Of a DNA stretch of 64,000 bases, positions 56,378 through 64,000 are shown piece after piece (within the stretch, counting starts at the first letter, position 1; each line of letters begins with the position of its first letter). The notes beneath the pieces were generated by a model. The model was given only the letters and a program-made list of their open reading frames with translations, was not told the DNA's origin and made no database searches. A program made the position numbers and the translations under genes. The stretch is taken from contig NZ_CP059068.1 in the NCBI RefSeq assembly GCF_017798165.1, forward strand, positions 1,054,001-1,118,000, in the 5' to 3' direction. Origin of the DNA: Rhodoferax sp. AJA081-3. GTDB lineage: Bacteria > Pseudomonadota > Gammaproteobacteria > Burkholderiales > Burkholderiaceae_C.

Positions 56378-57670
56378 TTGGCTGAGGATTATGTCATTCG
56401 GGTGCTGGGCTCGCCGCTGGATGTGGACGCCGCCGCATGGGACGCCCTGCTGCAGACCCAGCCTAACCCCAGCCCCTTCATGCGCCACGCCTACCTGGCG
56501 GCGCTGCATGCCAGTGGCAGCGCCGCGCCCGCTACGGGGTGGACGCCGCATTTCATCACGCTGTGCATCGGCGATGAGCTGGTCGCCGCCTGTGCCCTCT
56601 ACGAAAAAATCCACTCTTACGGTGAATACGTGTTTGACTGGGCCTGGGCCAATGCCTACGCCCAACACGGCCTGCCCTACTACCCCAAGGCCGTGGCGGC
56701 TGTGCCCTTCACACCCGTGCCCGGCGCACGGCTGATGGCGCGGGATGCCGCCGCGCGTGTGGCACTGGTGAAGGCGATGGTGCAATGGTGTGACCAGAGT
56801 GGCATGTCGTCCCTGCACCTGCTGTTTGCCAATGAAGAGGATGCTGCCGCCTGCACACAGGCGGGGCTGATGCTGCGCCACACCGTGCAGTTCCACTGGA
56901 CAAACATAGAACAAGGCTATCCCCATTTCGACGCCTTTCTGGCGTCTCTGTCGCAAGAGAAGCGCAAGAAAATCCGCCAAGAGCGGCGCAAGGTGGCCGA
57001 GGCTGGCGTCAGCTTCCGCTGGTCATTGGGCCAAGACATCAGCCCCTCCGATTGGGACTTCTTCTACCGCTGTTACGAACGCACCTACCTCGAACACGGC
57101 AACGCCCCTTACCTGAGCCGCGACTTCTTCCACCGCATGGCCAGCACTATGGCCGAGCACTGGCTGTTGTTCATCGCAGAGCGTGGTGGCAAAGCTATTG
57201 CTAGTAGTTTGATAGCGCTTGATGCTTATACAACGGGGGCTGTGAGCCAAAACACCTCAGGAGAATGGGCGGCAATGCGTTCTGCGCAGGTAAAGGAGGA
57301 GCCCGCCAAGCGGGCGGGGGACACGGAGCAGAGCGCATTGCCGCCCAGTCTCCGTAGCGAAATGAAAAGAGTAGCCTACGGCCGCTACTGGGGCGCCCTG
57401 GAGCGGGTGGACTGCTTGCACTTCGAGGCCTGCTACTACCAGCCCCTGCAGTGGTGCATCGAACACGGTTACCACCGCTTTGAAGGCGGCGCTCAGGGTG
57501 AACACAAGATGGCGCGCGCCCTGCTGCCCGTCAAAACCACCAGCGCCCATTGGCTGGCTCACCCGGCGTTTGCCGATGCAGTGGCGCGGTTTCTGGAGCG
57601 CGAAGACCAGGGGATCAGCAACTACCTGGATGACCTCAGGCAACGCAGCCCGTTCAAGCCTGTGGATTAA
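56378..57670 (+). CDS. COG3146 (DUF482) acetyltransferase-like protein with repeat insertions
   Basis: The 430-residue protein belongs to the GNAT/FemAB-like family COG3146. Conserved blocks are FDWAWANAYAQHGLPYYPK, SQEKRKKIRQERRKV and CYYQPLQWCIEHGY followed by FEGGAQGEHKMARAL. The family usually runs directly from the GGKAIASSLIAL block into YGRYWGALE; here about 45 extra residues lie between, encoded by two different repeats (57191-57256 and 57267-57346). Start is TTG. Whether the enzyme remains active is open, but the frame is intact. Confidence 0.85.
   Translation: MAEDYVIRVLGSPLDVDAAAWDALLQTQPNPSPFMRHAYLAALHASGSAAPATGWTPHFITLCIGDELVAACALYEKIHSYGEYVFDWAWANAYAQHGLPYYPKAVAAVPFTPVPGARLMARDAAARVALVKAMVQWCDQSGMSSLHLLFANEEDAAACTQAGLMLRHTVQFHWTNIEQGYPHFDAFLASLSQEKRKKIRQERRKVAEAGVSFRWSLGQDISPSDWDFFYRCYERTYLEHGNAPYLSRDFFHRMASTMAEHWLLFIAERGGKAIASSLIALDAYTTGAVSQNTSGEWAAMRSAQVKEEPAKRAGDTEQSALPPSLRSEMKRVAYGRYWGALERVDCLHFEACYYQPLQWCIEHGYHRFEGGAQGEHKMARALLPVKTTSAHWLAHPAFADAVARFLEREDQGISNYLDDLRQRSPFKPVD
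57191..57256 (+). repeat. Dispersed ACGGGGGCTA repeat, copy F (inside COG3146 gene)
   Basis: GCTATTGCTAGTAGTTTGAT with ATAGC on the left, then ATGCTTATACA and core ACGGGGGCTGTGAGCC. It lies in the direction of the gene and is translated as AIASSLIALDAYTTGAVSQN. Confidence 0.8.
57267..57346. repeat. 80-bp palindromic element inside COG3146 gene (family 3)
   Basis: Terminal inverted repeats of 19 bases (57267-57285 and 57328-57346) match in 18 positions, ending GGGCGGCAATGCG/CGCATTGCCGCCC. Inside is a second small hairpin CCCGC-CAA-GCGGG. It is read through in frame as about 27 hydrophilic residues. The shape is that of a REP or MITE-like element. Confidence 0.75.
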
Positions 57671-58326
57671 AGGGCCTTGGCCACGTACTCCACCATCCAG
57701 AAATTGTCCAGCGCGGAAAACTCGATCTGCTCCCCGAACTCTGCAAGCAGGGCGACCAGCTCCGCCTCGGTTGGGAAATTCTTCAGCACCCGGTGCATGG
57801 AGCCATCGTTCAACTGCCGCATCTGGTAGGTATTGCCCGCAGCATCGGTCTCCACCAGGGGAAAGTCGCGGAGTTGGACTTCGTTGTTATCCATGAAAAC
57901 AACCCTGGCGCCGGGCTTCAGAAGTCTATGCAGCCCTTGCAGAAAGGCAACGCGCGCTTCTACTGGTACGTGTGAGAACCACAAGCCCGCAAAAGCGCCA
58001 TCAAACACCCCCAGGTCCAGCGGCAGCGCATAGGCGTCCGCCTGGCGAAACACCACTGACACCGTGCCTGGGCGCAGCCGTGCAAAATCGAGTGGCTCGA
58101 TGATCCAATCCGTCGCGACCAAGCGCTTTGCGGATGTTGCGATGTGCTGCGTCCAGTACCCTGTGCCACAGGCCAGCTCCAAGACTTCACGACCGCGGAA
58201 TCGGTCTGGCAGGTGTTGGGACAAATATGCAATGTCCTCTTGGCGTTCGGGTTTCAAGTAAACCGCGTCATAGTAAGGCGCACGCTGTGCGTAGTAGGCA
58301 TGCATCTCGGTGGAAGCTTGGGTCAT
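57667..58326 (-). CDS. Class I SAM-dependent methyltransferase
   Basis: The 219-residue protein has motif I VLELACGTGYWT, ATDWIIEP, the FDGAFAGLWFSHVP motif IV and LLKPGARVVFMDNNE. The substrate is unknown. It is convergent with the COG3146 gene and overlaps it by four bases. Confidence 0.88.
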   Translation of the reverse strand: MTQASTEMHAYYAQRAPYYDAVYLKPERQEDIAYLSQHLPDRFRGREVLELACGTGYWTQHIATSAKRLVATDWIIEPLDFARLRPGTVSVVFRQADAYALPLDLGVFDGAFAGLWFSHVPVEARVAFLQGLHRLLKPGARVVFMDNNEVQLRDFPLVETDAAGNTYQMRQLNDGSMHRVLKNFPTEAELVALLAEFGEQIEFSALDNFWMVEYVAKAL

Positions 58327-58399
58327 GTGGGCATCACAACGGGTTGATCAAGACTAGGCCCTAGCCTAGCTGATTTTCACGGTGCCGCCTCTCCCGCTC

Positions 58400-59278
58400 T
58401 CAACGCTTCCAGGCTGGCAGCACCATCCGCCCTTTGCGCTGGGCCAGTACCACCATCACCATGCTGGCCAGCACCACCAGCACCAGGTCCACGGCCGAAC
58501 CTTCGATGCCAAATGCGCCACCAGTCAACCAGTCCGGGCCACTGAGCTGGGTTGTCAGCAAGCCGTTTTTCACTTCGTGGCCAGACACTGCCAAGGAGAA
58601 GATGCCATCCTGGGTAAAGTTCCAGCCCGCATGCAAAGCGGCGCACAACCACAGGCGCCCGGTCAGCAAAAAGGCTGCGGCGAAGAACACGCCAGCCGCA
58701 GCGATGTTGGCAATGGCCAGCACTGTGATGTTGTCGTTGATCAGGTGCATGGCACCAAACACCAGGCCCGAGGCCAACAACGCCAGCCAACTGCCAATGG
58801 ATTCCTGCACAACCCTGAAGAAAATGCCGCGCAGCACCATTTCTTCGATCAGACCCACGGTGATGTGCATCAGCAGCGGCAGGATGACGATGCTGGTGGG
58901 CGCCAGGGCCATTGTGCTCAGCCCGCCGAGCGCAGCAATCGACGCCACCGACAGGCACACCATCAGGCTGCCCAGCACAAAACCCGCGCCGTACTCTGGC
59001 AGCGCACCCTTGAGCCCCAGTTCAGAGACCGCGCGCTTTTCTATCTTGGTGACATACAAGACATACGACAGGCAGCCCACAACTGCACCCAACAATTGCC
59101 CCATGCGCGAATACAGTTTTTCTTCAAAAAAGTTCGTGGACGCTGCTTGAATGAGCAAGAACGGCACCATAAAAAACACCAGTGCCAGCACGATACGGGT
59201 CAGGGGGAAGCGCAAGATGCGTTGGCCCAGCGGGGCAGTCGCCGTGCCGCCCATGTAGATATTGCTTGCAGTGGTCAT
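58400..59278 (-). CDS. CPBP-family intramembrane glutamic endopeptidase
   Basis: The 292-residue membrane protein has about eight hydrophobic segments and the CPBP (Abi) motifs: EEMVLRG for EExxxR, FGAMH and HAGWNF. It is predicted to cleave substrates within the membrane; the target is unknown. Confidence 0.88.
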   Translation of the reverse strand: MTTASNIYMGGTATAPLGQRILRFPLTRIVLALVFFMVPFLLIQAASTNFFEEKLYSRMGQLLGAVVGCLSYVLYVTKIEKRAVSELGLKGALPEYGAGFVLGSLMVCLSVASIAALGGLSTMALAPTSIVILPLLMHITVGLIEEMVLRGIFFRVVQESIGSWLALLASGLVFGAMHLINDNITVLAIANIAAAGVFFAAAFLLTGRLWLCAALHAGWNFTQDGIFSLAVSGHEVKNGLLTTQLSGPDWLTGGAFGIEGSAVDLVLVVLASMVMVVLAQRKGRMVLPAWKR

Positions 59279-59449
59279 GGAGAGTGGCTTTCTGTGGGGA
59301 GATGGATGAACGGGTTACGGATGTTTTTCCGATGGGCGCGACTGTAGTCAGCCCACTGGTGCCAAACCAGCACCATGCGACAAACCGTCGCAAAGCCGGA
59401 ACAGGCTGCAGTTCAGGCCTCGGCCGAGCCTGCTGGCAAAATCAGTTCC

Positions 59450-60322
59450 ATGCACGCCCCCTCCCCGGACATCCCCGCCCCCATCACCCACTACGAAAAT
59501 TTCCCAGTCGCGTCCTGGCTGTGCCCCGCGCATCTGCGTGCGCCCATCGCCGCCATCTACCACTTTGCCCGTACGGCGGATGACATTGCGGATGAAGGTG
59601 ATGCCAACGCCGAACAAAGGCTGGACGAATTGCAGGTCTATCGCAACGACTTGGATGCAAGCTGTGCGGCTGCAGCGGGTGGTGTGGTGCAGACAAGCAC
59701 CCGCTGGCCCCATGTTTTTGGGCCCCTTCAGGTAGCACTGCAAAGCCACCAGTTACCACCCCAATTGCTGCATGACCTGCTGGACGCCTTTGTGCAAGAC
59801 ACGCGCAAGTCTGCCACCGCCGAGGAGTATGCCACGCACGATGAATTGCTGGACTACTGTCGCATGTCTGCCAACCCCGTGGGCCGCCTGTTGTTGCATC
59901 TGTATGGTGTGACCGATGCATTGGCCCTGCAACGCAGCGACGCCATTTGCAGCGCCCTGCAGCTGATCAACTTCTGGCAAGACCTGAGTGTGGACATCCC
60001 GCGCGGGCGCTACTACCTGCCCGCAGACGATTGCGCCCGGTTTGGGGTACCGCAGGCCGACATATTGGCCCGGCGCCAAACGGCTAACGCTACGCAATTG
60101 ATAGCGAATTGTGTAGCATTGGCGGGGTCTAGCATGGCATTTGGCTCAAGCCTTGTGCACCAGATACCAGGCCGAGCCGGCTGGGAGCTGCGCCTGGTGG
60201 TGCAGGGCGGCCTGCGGATTCTGGACAAGATCAAAGGCTTGGGCTACGCCACCCTCAACCAGCGCCCCACGCTGCGCTGGTGGGATGTGCCGGTGATGCT
60301 GTGGCGCGCCGTCTGGATGTAG
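59450..60322 (+). CDS. hpnC: Squalene synthesis protein HpnC
   Basis: The 290-residue trans-isoprenyl-diphosphate-synthase-like protein has aspartate motifs FARTADDIADEGD and LINFWQDLSVDIPRGR. With HpnD and HpnE it makes squalene from farnesyl diphosphate via presqualene diphosphate and hydroxysqualene; HpnC forms hydroxysqualene. An upstream ATG (59375) would add 25 residues; the start chosen gives the usual family length. A repeat copy (60082-60148) encodes about residues 211-233. Confidence 0.92.
   Translation: MHAPSPDIPAPITHYENFPVASWLCPAHLRAPIAAIYHFARTADDIADEGDANAEQRLDELQVYRNDLDASCAAAAGGVVQTSTRWPHVFGPLQVALQSHQLPPQLLHDLLDAFVQDTRKSATAEEYATHDELLDYCRMSANPVGRLLLHLYGVTDALALQRSDAICSALQLINFWQDLSVDIPRGRYYLPADDCARFGVPQADILARRQTANATQLIANCVALAGSSMAFGSSLVHQIPGRAGWELRLVVQGGLRILDKIKGLGYATLNQRPTLRWWDVPVMLWRAVWM
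60082..60148 (+). repeat. Dispersed ACGGGGGCTA repeat, copy G (inside hpnC)
   Basis: A diverged copy: GCTACGCAATTGATAGC on the left, core GCGGGGTCTAGCATGGC and right end ATTTGGCTCA. It is in the direction of hpnC and keeps the frame. Confidence 0.7.
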
Positions 60323-60335
60323 GCCTGGCCCCAGA

Positions 60336-61199
60336 TCAGGGAATAACGGCGATACCTGCCAAGGCCGCGCCGTTGGCCACATTGCCCAGCGCTTCGGCCT
60401 TGCCGGATTCCAGATTGACCAGGTAGAGCCGGGTTGGGCCCTCTGCACTGGTGCGCAGTGCGGCAAAGGCGGCGCCGCTGACATCGGCAATGTCCAGCGA
60501 CGCATCTACCAGCGCGCCGGTGCCCAGGGCACCCACGGTGAACAGGCGACCCGTGTTGGGCGACACCACGGGTTGTGTGCCTTCCACCGAGCCCTGGCGC
60601 ACCAGGGTGCCCGTGCGGCCGTCGATGGCAAAGTTGGTGGTGATTTTTTCGTCTTTCTTGTTGTAGGTGTAGCCGGCGGCCAGCAGCTGTGGTTTTTGGC
60701 CGGCCTGGGTATCACCCGGCTCGTAACTCAGCGGGGTGTCCACGGCGACCAATGTGCCCATGTCAGGGTGCAGACGCAGGTTTTGGCCGGTGTGGCTGAC
60801 CACACGGATGCGGTCGGCCGCAGGGTTGAAGTCAAACCCAAAGGCCGTGCCATCCAGGGCGGTGCTGATGGGCCCAGTGCCCACCGGGGTGACCGCGCCG
60901 TTGTCGGTGTTGATGGTGTAGACACGGCCGCTGCGGGACAGGCCAAACAGAACGCCCTTGGCCACGCGGTAATCAATACCCACCAGTGTCTCGGTCGCTG
61001 GCAGCCCCTTGAGCGCCACGGTCTGCAACACCCGTGCGGGCTGGCCGGTGTTGACCGTGAGCAGTTTCATATCCTGGGTCAGGGCATGCAGGGTCTCTTT
61101 GCGCGGCGAACCCATCTGGCTTGGATTGGTGCTGCAGCCTGCGGCCAACACCATCACGGCGAGTGCAACACCCCCCACAACACGATTCACTGGGTTCAT
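60336..61199 (-). CDS. DUF4394-domain lipoprotein
   Basis: The 287-residue protein has a lipobox (AVMVLAAGCS, Cys near 22) and a repetitive beta-rich domain matching DUF4394, with GIDYRVAKGVLFGLSRSGRVYTIN and FDFNPAADRIRVVS, suggestive of a propeller fold. The ATG has AGGAGA 7 bases ahead; the longer open frame is antisense to hpnD. It sits between hpnC and hpnD on the opposite strand. Function unknown. Confidence 0.88.
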   Translation of the reverse strand: MNPVNRVVGGVALAVMVLAAGCSTNPSQMGSPRKETLHALTQDMKLLTVNTGQPARVLQTVALKGLPATETLVGIDYRVAKGVLFGLSRSGRVYTINTDNGAVTPVGTGPISTALDGTAFGFDFNPAADRIRVVSHTGQNLRLHPDMGTLVAVDTPLSYEPGDTQAGQKPQLLAAGYTYNKKDEKITTNFAIDGRTGTLVRQGSVEGTQPVVSPNTGRLFTVGALGTGALVDASLDIADVSGAAFAALRTSAEGPTRLYLVNLESGKAEALGNVANGAALAGIAVIP

Positions 61200-61340
61200 C
61201 AAAGGTTCTCCTGTACCACGGCCAAGCCCGTGCGCCACACTATACTTCGGCGAACACTTTTTTGCTGCTTTTTGCGTCACCCCGCGCAGCGCAAACGGGC
61301 CAGGCCCACCGTGACTTTCTTTTGATCCCAGCCAACGCCC

Positions 61341-62180
61341 ATGACCCCTGCGCAATACGTACAAGACAAGGCAGCCGCTTCCGGCAGCAGCTTCTACTAC
61401 GCCTTTCTGTTTTTGCCAGCACCCAAGCGTGCCGCCATCACCGCCTTTTATGCCTTTTGCCGCGAGGTTGACGATGTGGTGGACGAGATGGTCGACCCCA
61501 GCGTGGCCCAGACCAAGCTGGCCTGGTGGCAGTCCGAAGTGGCCAAGGCCTTTGCCGGCCAACCCAGCCACCCGGTCATGCAGGCCCTGATGCCGCTGGC
61601 GGGCAACTTCAAGATCGAGCAGCGCCACCTGCAGGCCGTCATCGAAGGCTGCCAGATGGACCTGACACAGACCCGTTACCTGGACTACCCCGGCCTGCAG
61701 CGCTACTGCCACCTGGTGGCCGGCATCGTGGGCGAAGTGGCGGCCGGCATCTTCGGCCAGACCCAGCCCCAGACCACCGCCTACGCCCACAAGCTGGGCC
61801 AGGCCCTGCAGATGACCAACATCATCCGCGACGTAGGTGAAGACGCGCTGCGTGGGCGCATCTACCTGCCAGTCAACGAGCTCCAGCAGTTTGATGTGAA
61901 GGCGCACGAGATTTTGAAGCGCACCTATTCAGACAACTTTACCGCGCTGATGCGTTTCCAGGCCCAGCGTGCCCACGGTTTGTATGACGAAGCCCTGGCC
62001 CTGCTGCCCGCCGCAGACCTGCGCGCCCAAAAGCCCGGCCTGATGATGGCCAGCATCTACCGGGCGCTGTTGCGCGAGATCGAGGCCGACAACTTCCAGG
62101 TGCTGCACCAGCGCATACGCCTCACGCCGCTGCGCAAGATGTGGCTGGCGTGGAAGGTGCAAGCCCTCGGCAGGCTGTGA
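61341..62180 (+). CDS. hpnD: Presqualene diphosphate synthase HpnD
   Basis: The 279-residue enzyme has both Asp-rich motifs: CREVDDVVDEMVD and MTNIIRDVGEDALRGRIYLP. It condenses two farnesyl diphosphates to presqualene diphosphate. The stop overlaps the start of hpnE. Confidence 0.95.
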   Translation: MTPAQYVQDKAAASGSSFYYAFLFLPAPKRAAITAFYAFCREVDDVVDEMVDPSVAQTKLAWWQSEVAKAFAGQPSHPVMQALMPLAGNFKIEQRHLQAVIEGCQMDLTQTRYLDYPGLQRYCHLVAGIVGEVAAGIFGQTQPQTTAYAHKLGQALQMTNIIRDVGEDALRGRIYLPVNELQQFDVKAHEILKRTYSDNFTALMRFQAQRAHGLYDEALALLPAADLRAQKPGLMMASIYRALLREIEADNFQVLHQRIRLTPLRKMWLAWKVQALGRL

Positions 62181-63493
62181 CCTCTTTGCGCATCGGCATC
62201 GTCGGTGGTGGCTGGGCCGGCATGGCCGCAGCAGTGGCAGCTTGCCAGGCGGGCCATACCGTCACCGTATTCGAAGCCGCCCGCACTTTGGGCGGACGGG
62301 CACGGGCGCTGCAAAGCAGTCTGCCCGATGAAACACCCCTTACGCTGGACAACGGCCAGCACATCCTGATTGGCGCCTACACCGAGACCTTGCGCCTGAT
62401 GCGCTTGGTCGGCCTGGAGCCGGAAACACTGCTGCTGCGCCAGCCCCTGTCCCTGCCCTTTCCCGATGGCACGGGCCTGCAGACACCGGCCTACGCCACA
62501 CACTGGCCCGCGCCGTTGGACGCCATTGCAGCCATCGCCACCGCACGCGGCTGGACTTGGGGCGAGCGCCTGTCGCTGATTCGCGCATCGCTGGGCTGGC
62601 AGCTCAAGCGTTTTAGCTGTGCGCCCGAGCTGTCGGTGTCGCAACTATGCAAAAACATGGCGCCACGCGTGCTGCATGAGCTGATCGAACCACTGTGTGT
62701 ATCGGCACTGAATACACCGGCCGACCAGGCCAGCGCCCAGGTGTTTTTGAAGGTGATGCAAGACGCCCTGTTTGGCGTGCGCGGTGGCTCACATCTGCTG
62801 CTGCCTCGCACCGATTTGAGCGCCCTGTTCCCAGAGGCTGCGGCACGGTGGATCACACACCGTGGCGGCCAGGTGCACCTGGGCCAGCGTGTGGGCAGCC
62901 TGCGTTGGCAAGCGCCCCACTGGCTGGTGGATGGCCAGGCATTTGACCGCGTGGTGTGGGCAACCTCTTCGTCAAATGCGGCTACAGCCCTCGCAGAATA
63001 TAGCAGTGATGCTACAGACTCCATAGCAAATGCGCTGCAAACCTGGGCCACCACAGCCGCTGCGCTGCGCTTTGAAGCCATTGCAACCGTGTATGCGTGG
63101 GCACCCCGTGCCCGCCTGCCCCACCCCATGCTGGCACTGCGCAACACGGCCACCGCCCCGGCGCAGTTTGTGTTTGACCGCGGCCAACTGGGTGGCCCGC
63201 AGGGGCTGCTGGCCTTTGTGGTCAGCGCCAGTGATGGCAGCCGTGAGGCCATACAAACCGCCGTGTTGCAGCAGGCATCAGTGCAATTGGCATCGTTGGG
63301 TGTACCCGTATTGCTGCCCGTGCAAACCGTGGTGGAAAAGCAGGCCACCTTCGCCTGCACACCGGGTCTGCAGCGCCCGCCCCAAGCGATCGCACCGGGC
63401 CTGCTGGCCGCAGGTGACTATGTGCAAGGCCCCTACCCCGCCACGCTGGAAGGTGCGGTGCGCAGCGGCTGGGTGGCGGGCAGTTTGCTCTAG
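62177..63493 (+). CDS. hpnE: Squalene-associated FAD-dependent desaturase HpnE
   Basis: The 438-residue amine-oxidase-like flavoprotein has IGIVGGGWAGMAAAVAA at the N-terminus, LGGRARAL, and a C-terminal FAD segment GLLAAGDYVQGPYPATLEGAV. It reduces hydroxysqualene to squalene in the hopanoid route. The GTG start overlaps the hpnD stop by four bases (GTGA). A reversed repeat copy at 62973-63030 is translated as about residues 266-285. Confidence 0.93.
   Translation: MTSLRIGIVGGGWAGMAAAVAACQAGHTVTVFEAARTLGGRARALQSSLPDETPLTLDNGQHILIGAYTETLRLMRLVGLEPETLLLRQPLSLPFPDGTGLQTPAYATHWPAPLDAIAAIATARGWTWGERLSLIRASLGWQLKRFSCAPELSVSQLCKNMAPRVLHELIEPLCVSALNTPADQASAQVFLKVMQDALFGVRGGSHLLLPRTDLSALFPEAAARWITHRGGQVHLGQRVGSLRWQAPHWLVDGQAFDRVVWATSSSNAATALAEYSSDATDSIANALQTWATTAAALRFEAIATVYAWAPRARLPHPMLALRNTATAPAQFVFDRGQLGGPQGLLAFVVSASDGSREAIQTAVLQQASVQLASLGVPVLLPVQTVVEKQATFACTPGLQRPPQAIAPGLLAAGDYVQGPYPATLEGAVRSGWVAGSLL
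62973..63030 (-). repeat. Dispersed ACGGGGGCTA repeat, copy H (inside hpnE)
   Basis: Read on the minus strand: TTTGCTAT, TGTAGC, then core GCGAGGGCTGTAGCC and ATTTG. It is the only copy seen in the opposite orientation on the chromosome. Confidence 0.7.
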
Positions 63494-63623
63494 ATCAAGC
63501 TTTGCGCTCGGCAGGCTAGCCAGCGCGGCGGTGGACTCCTACTATGGCTGCAGGTGGTGCGCGTATCCCCAGGTAGAGCCGGTTCCCGGCACCGACGCTT
63601 GCCCCGCTTGCGAAGGAATCGCC

Positions 63624-64000
63624 ATGGAAGACTATGACCTGCCCGCCCTGTTGCGCATGGTGGTGGATTGCAATGCATCCGATCTTTTTCTGACCACCGG
63701 CGCGCCGCCCCAGGTCAAGGTGGATGGCAAGGTACAGGCCCTGCCGCTGCCGGCCCTGCGGGTAGGCCAGGCGCACAAGCTGGCCTACTCGGCCATGAGC
63801 CCACAAGCCATTGCCGACTACGAGCGCAACCTCGAATGCAATATGGCCTACGCGCCCGATGGCATTGGCCGCTTTCGTATCAACGTCTACCAGCAACGCC
63901 GCGAGACCGGCCTGGTGGCCCGCCTGGTGCGCAGCCATATTCCCACCTTTGATGCCCTGGGCCTGCCACCCGCCGTGCGTGACATGGCGCTGCAGCCGCG
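63624..64000 (+). CDS. PilT/PilU-type pilus retraction ATPase (5' part)
   Basis: The first 125 residues of a type IV pilus twitching ATPase are visible: the N-terminal PAS-like domain with DLFLTTGAPPQVKVDGK and the GRFRINVYQQR segment. The Walker boxes lie beyond the right edge. The fit is closer to PilU than to PilT. The ATG has GAAGGAAT upstream. Confidence 0.85.
   Translation, partial: MEDYDLPALLRMVVDCNASDLFLTTGAPPQVKVDGKVQALPLPALRVGQAHKLAYSAMSPQAIADYERNLECNMAYAPDGIGRFRINVYQQRRETGLVARLVRSHIPTFDALGLPPAVRDMALQP

Overview
The window reads as a chromosomal segment of a betaproteobacterium of the family Comamonadaceae, Rhodoferax-like. This rests on GC-rich coding, the gene neighbourhoods (malonate genes with a Bug-type binding protein; nadE next to a PII gene; sigma factor followed by DUF3619, DUF3106 and RDD genes; hpnCDE), the small Trp-rich protein typical of this order, and several families of short dispersed repeats. 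There is no rRNA, CRISPR array, transposase, integrase or replication origin. Genes are dense and mostly intact; only the first and last genes are cut by the window edges.

Layout. 1-10044 (minus): a malonate-utilisation operon (GntR regulator, malonyl-CoA decarboxylase, Bug solute-binding protein, enoyl-CoA hydratase-like protein, malonyl-CoA synthetase), followed closely by a FIST-domain sensor protein and a large multi-PAS hybrid histidine kinase that runs off the left edge. 10045-22665: housekeeping genes (lgt, a LysR regulator divergent from ilvD, acs, a UPF0114 membrane protein, class I fumarase, murI, tesB, tRNA-Arg, a MipA/OmpV outer-membrane protein, a methyltransferase).

22649-41096 (all minus): an aryl polyene (APE) pigment gene cluster of about 18 tightly overlapping genes plus a polysaccharide-deacetylase gene at its distal end. 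Its parts fit together as follows. An aromatic amino acid ammonia-lyase supplies a cinnamate or coumarate starter. An AMP-ligase, fused to a dehydratase domain, activates it. Two acyl carrier proteins, two ketosynthases, a chain-length-factor-like protein, a FabG ketoreductase and an ApeP-like dehydratase build the conjugated polyene. Two lysophospholipid-acyltransferase-like proteins, a glycosyltransferase and a thioesterase probably attach the polyene to a lipid. An MMPL exporter, a LolA-like carrier and a DUF3261 lipoprotein probably move it to the outer membrane. A flavin-dependent halogenase-like oxidoreductase is a candidate tailoring enzyme. The cluster sits between tRNA-Arg (20950-21026) and tRNA-Pro (41384-41460).

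41384-54566: tRNA-Pro, the N-end-rule transferases aat and bpt, an IclR regulator, a PBP7-like endopeptidase, leuA, pssA, the ilvI-ilvH-ilvC branched-chain operon, an ECF-like sigma factor with DUF3619, DUF3106 and RDD neighbours, dgkA and a PII gene. 54630-64000: nadE, a COG3146 acetyltransferase-like gene with two repeat insertions, a methyltransferase, a CPBP protease, squalene synthesis genes hpnC, hpnD and hpnE, a DUF4394 lipoprotein and the start of a PilT/PilU-type ATPase.

Besides the APE cluster, the most unusual feature is a family of about 60-bp repeats centred on ACGGGGGCTA. Eight copies were found; seven lie inside reading frames of conserved enzymes and are translated in frame, and the eighth carries the stop codon of ilvI. 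At least three further repeat families occur: one in the 5' part of the LysR gene and after ilvD, one palindromic element inside the COG3146 gene, and one large palindrome between ilvH and ilvC. No copy of the main family was seen in the APE cluster.
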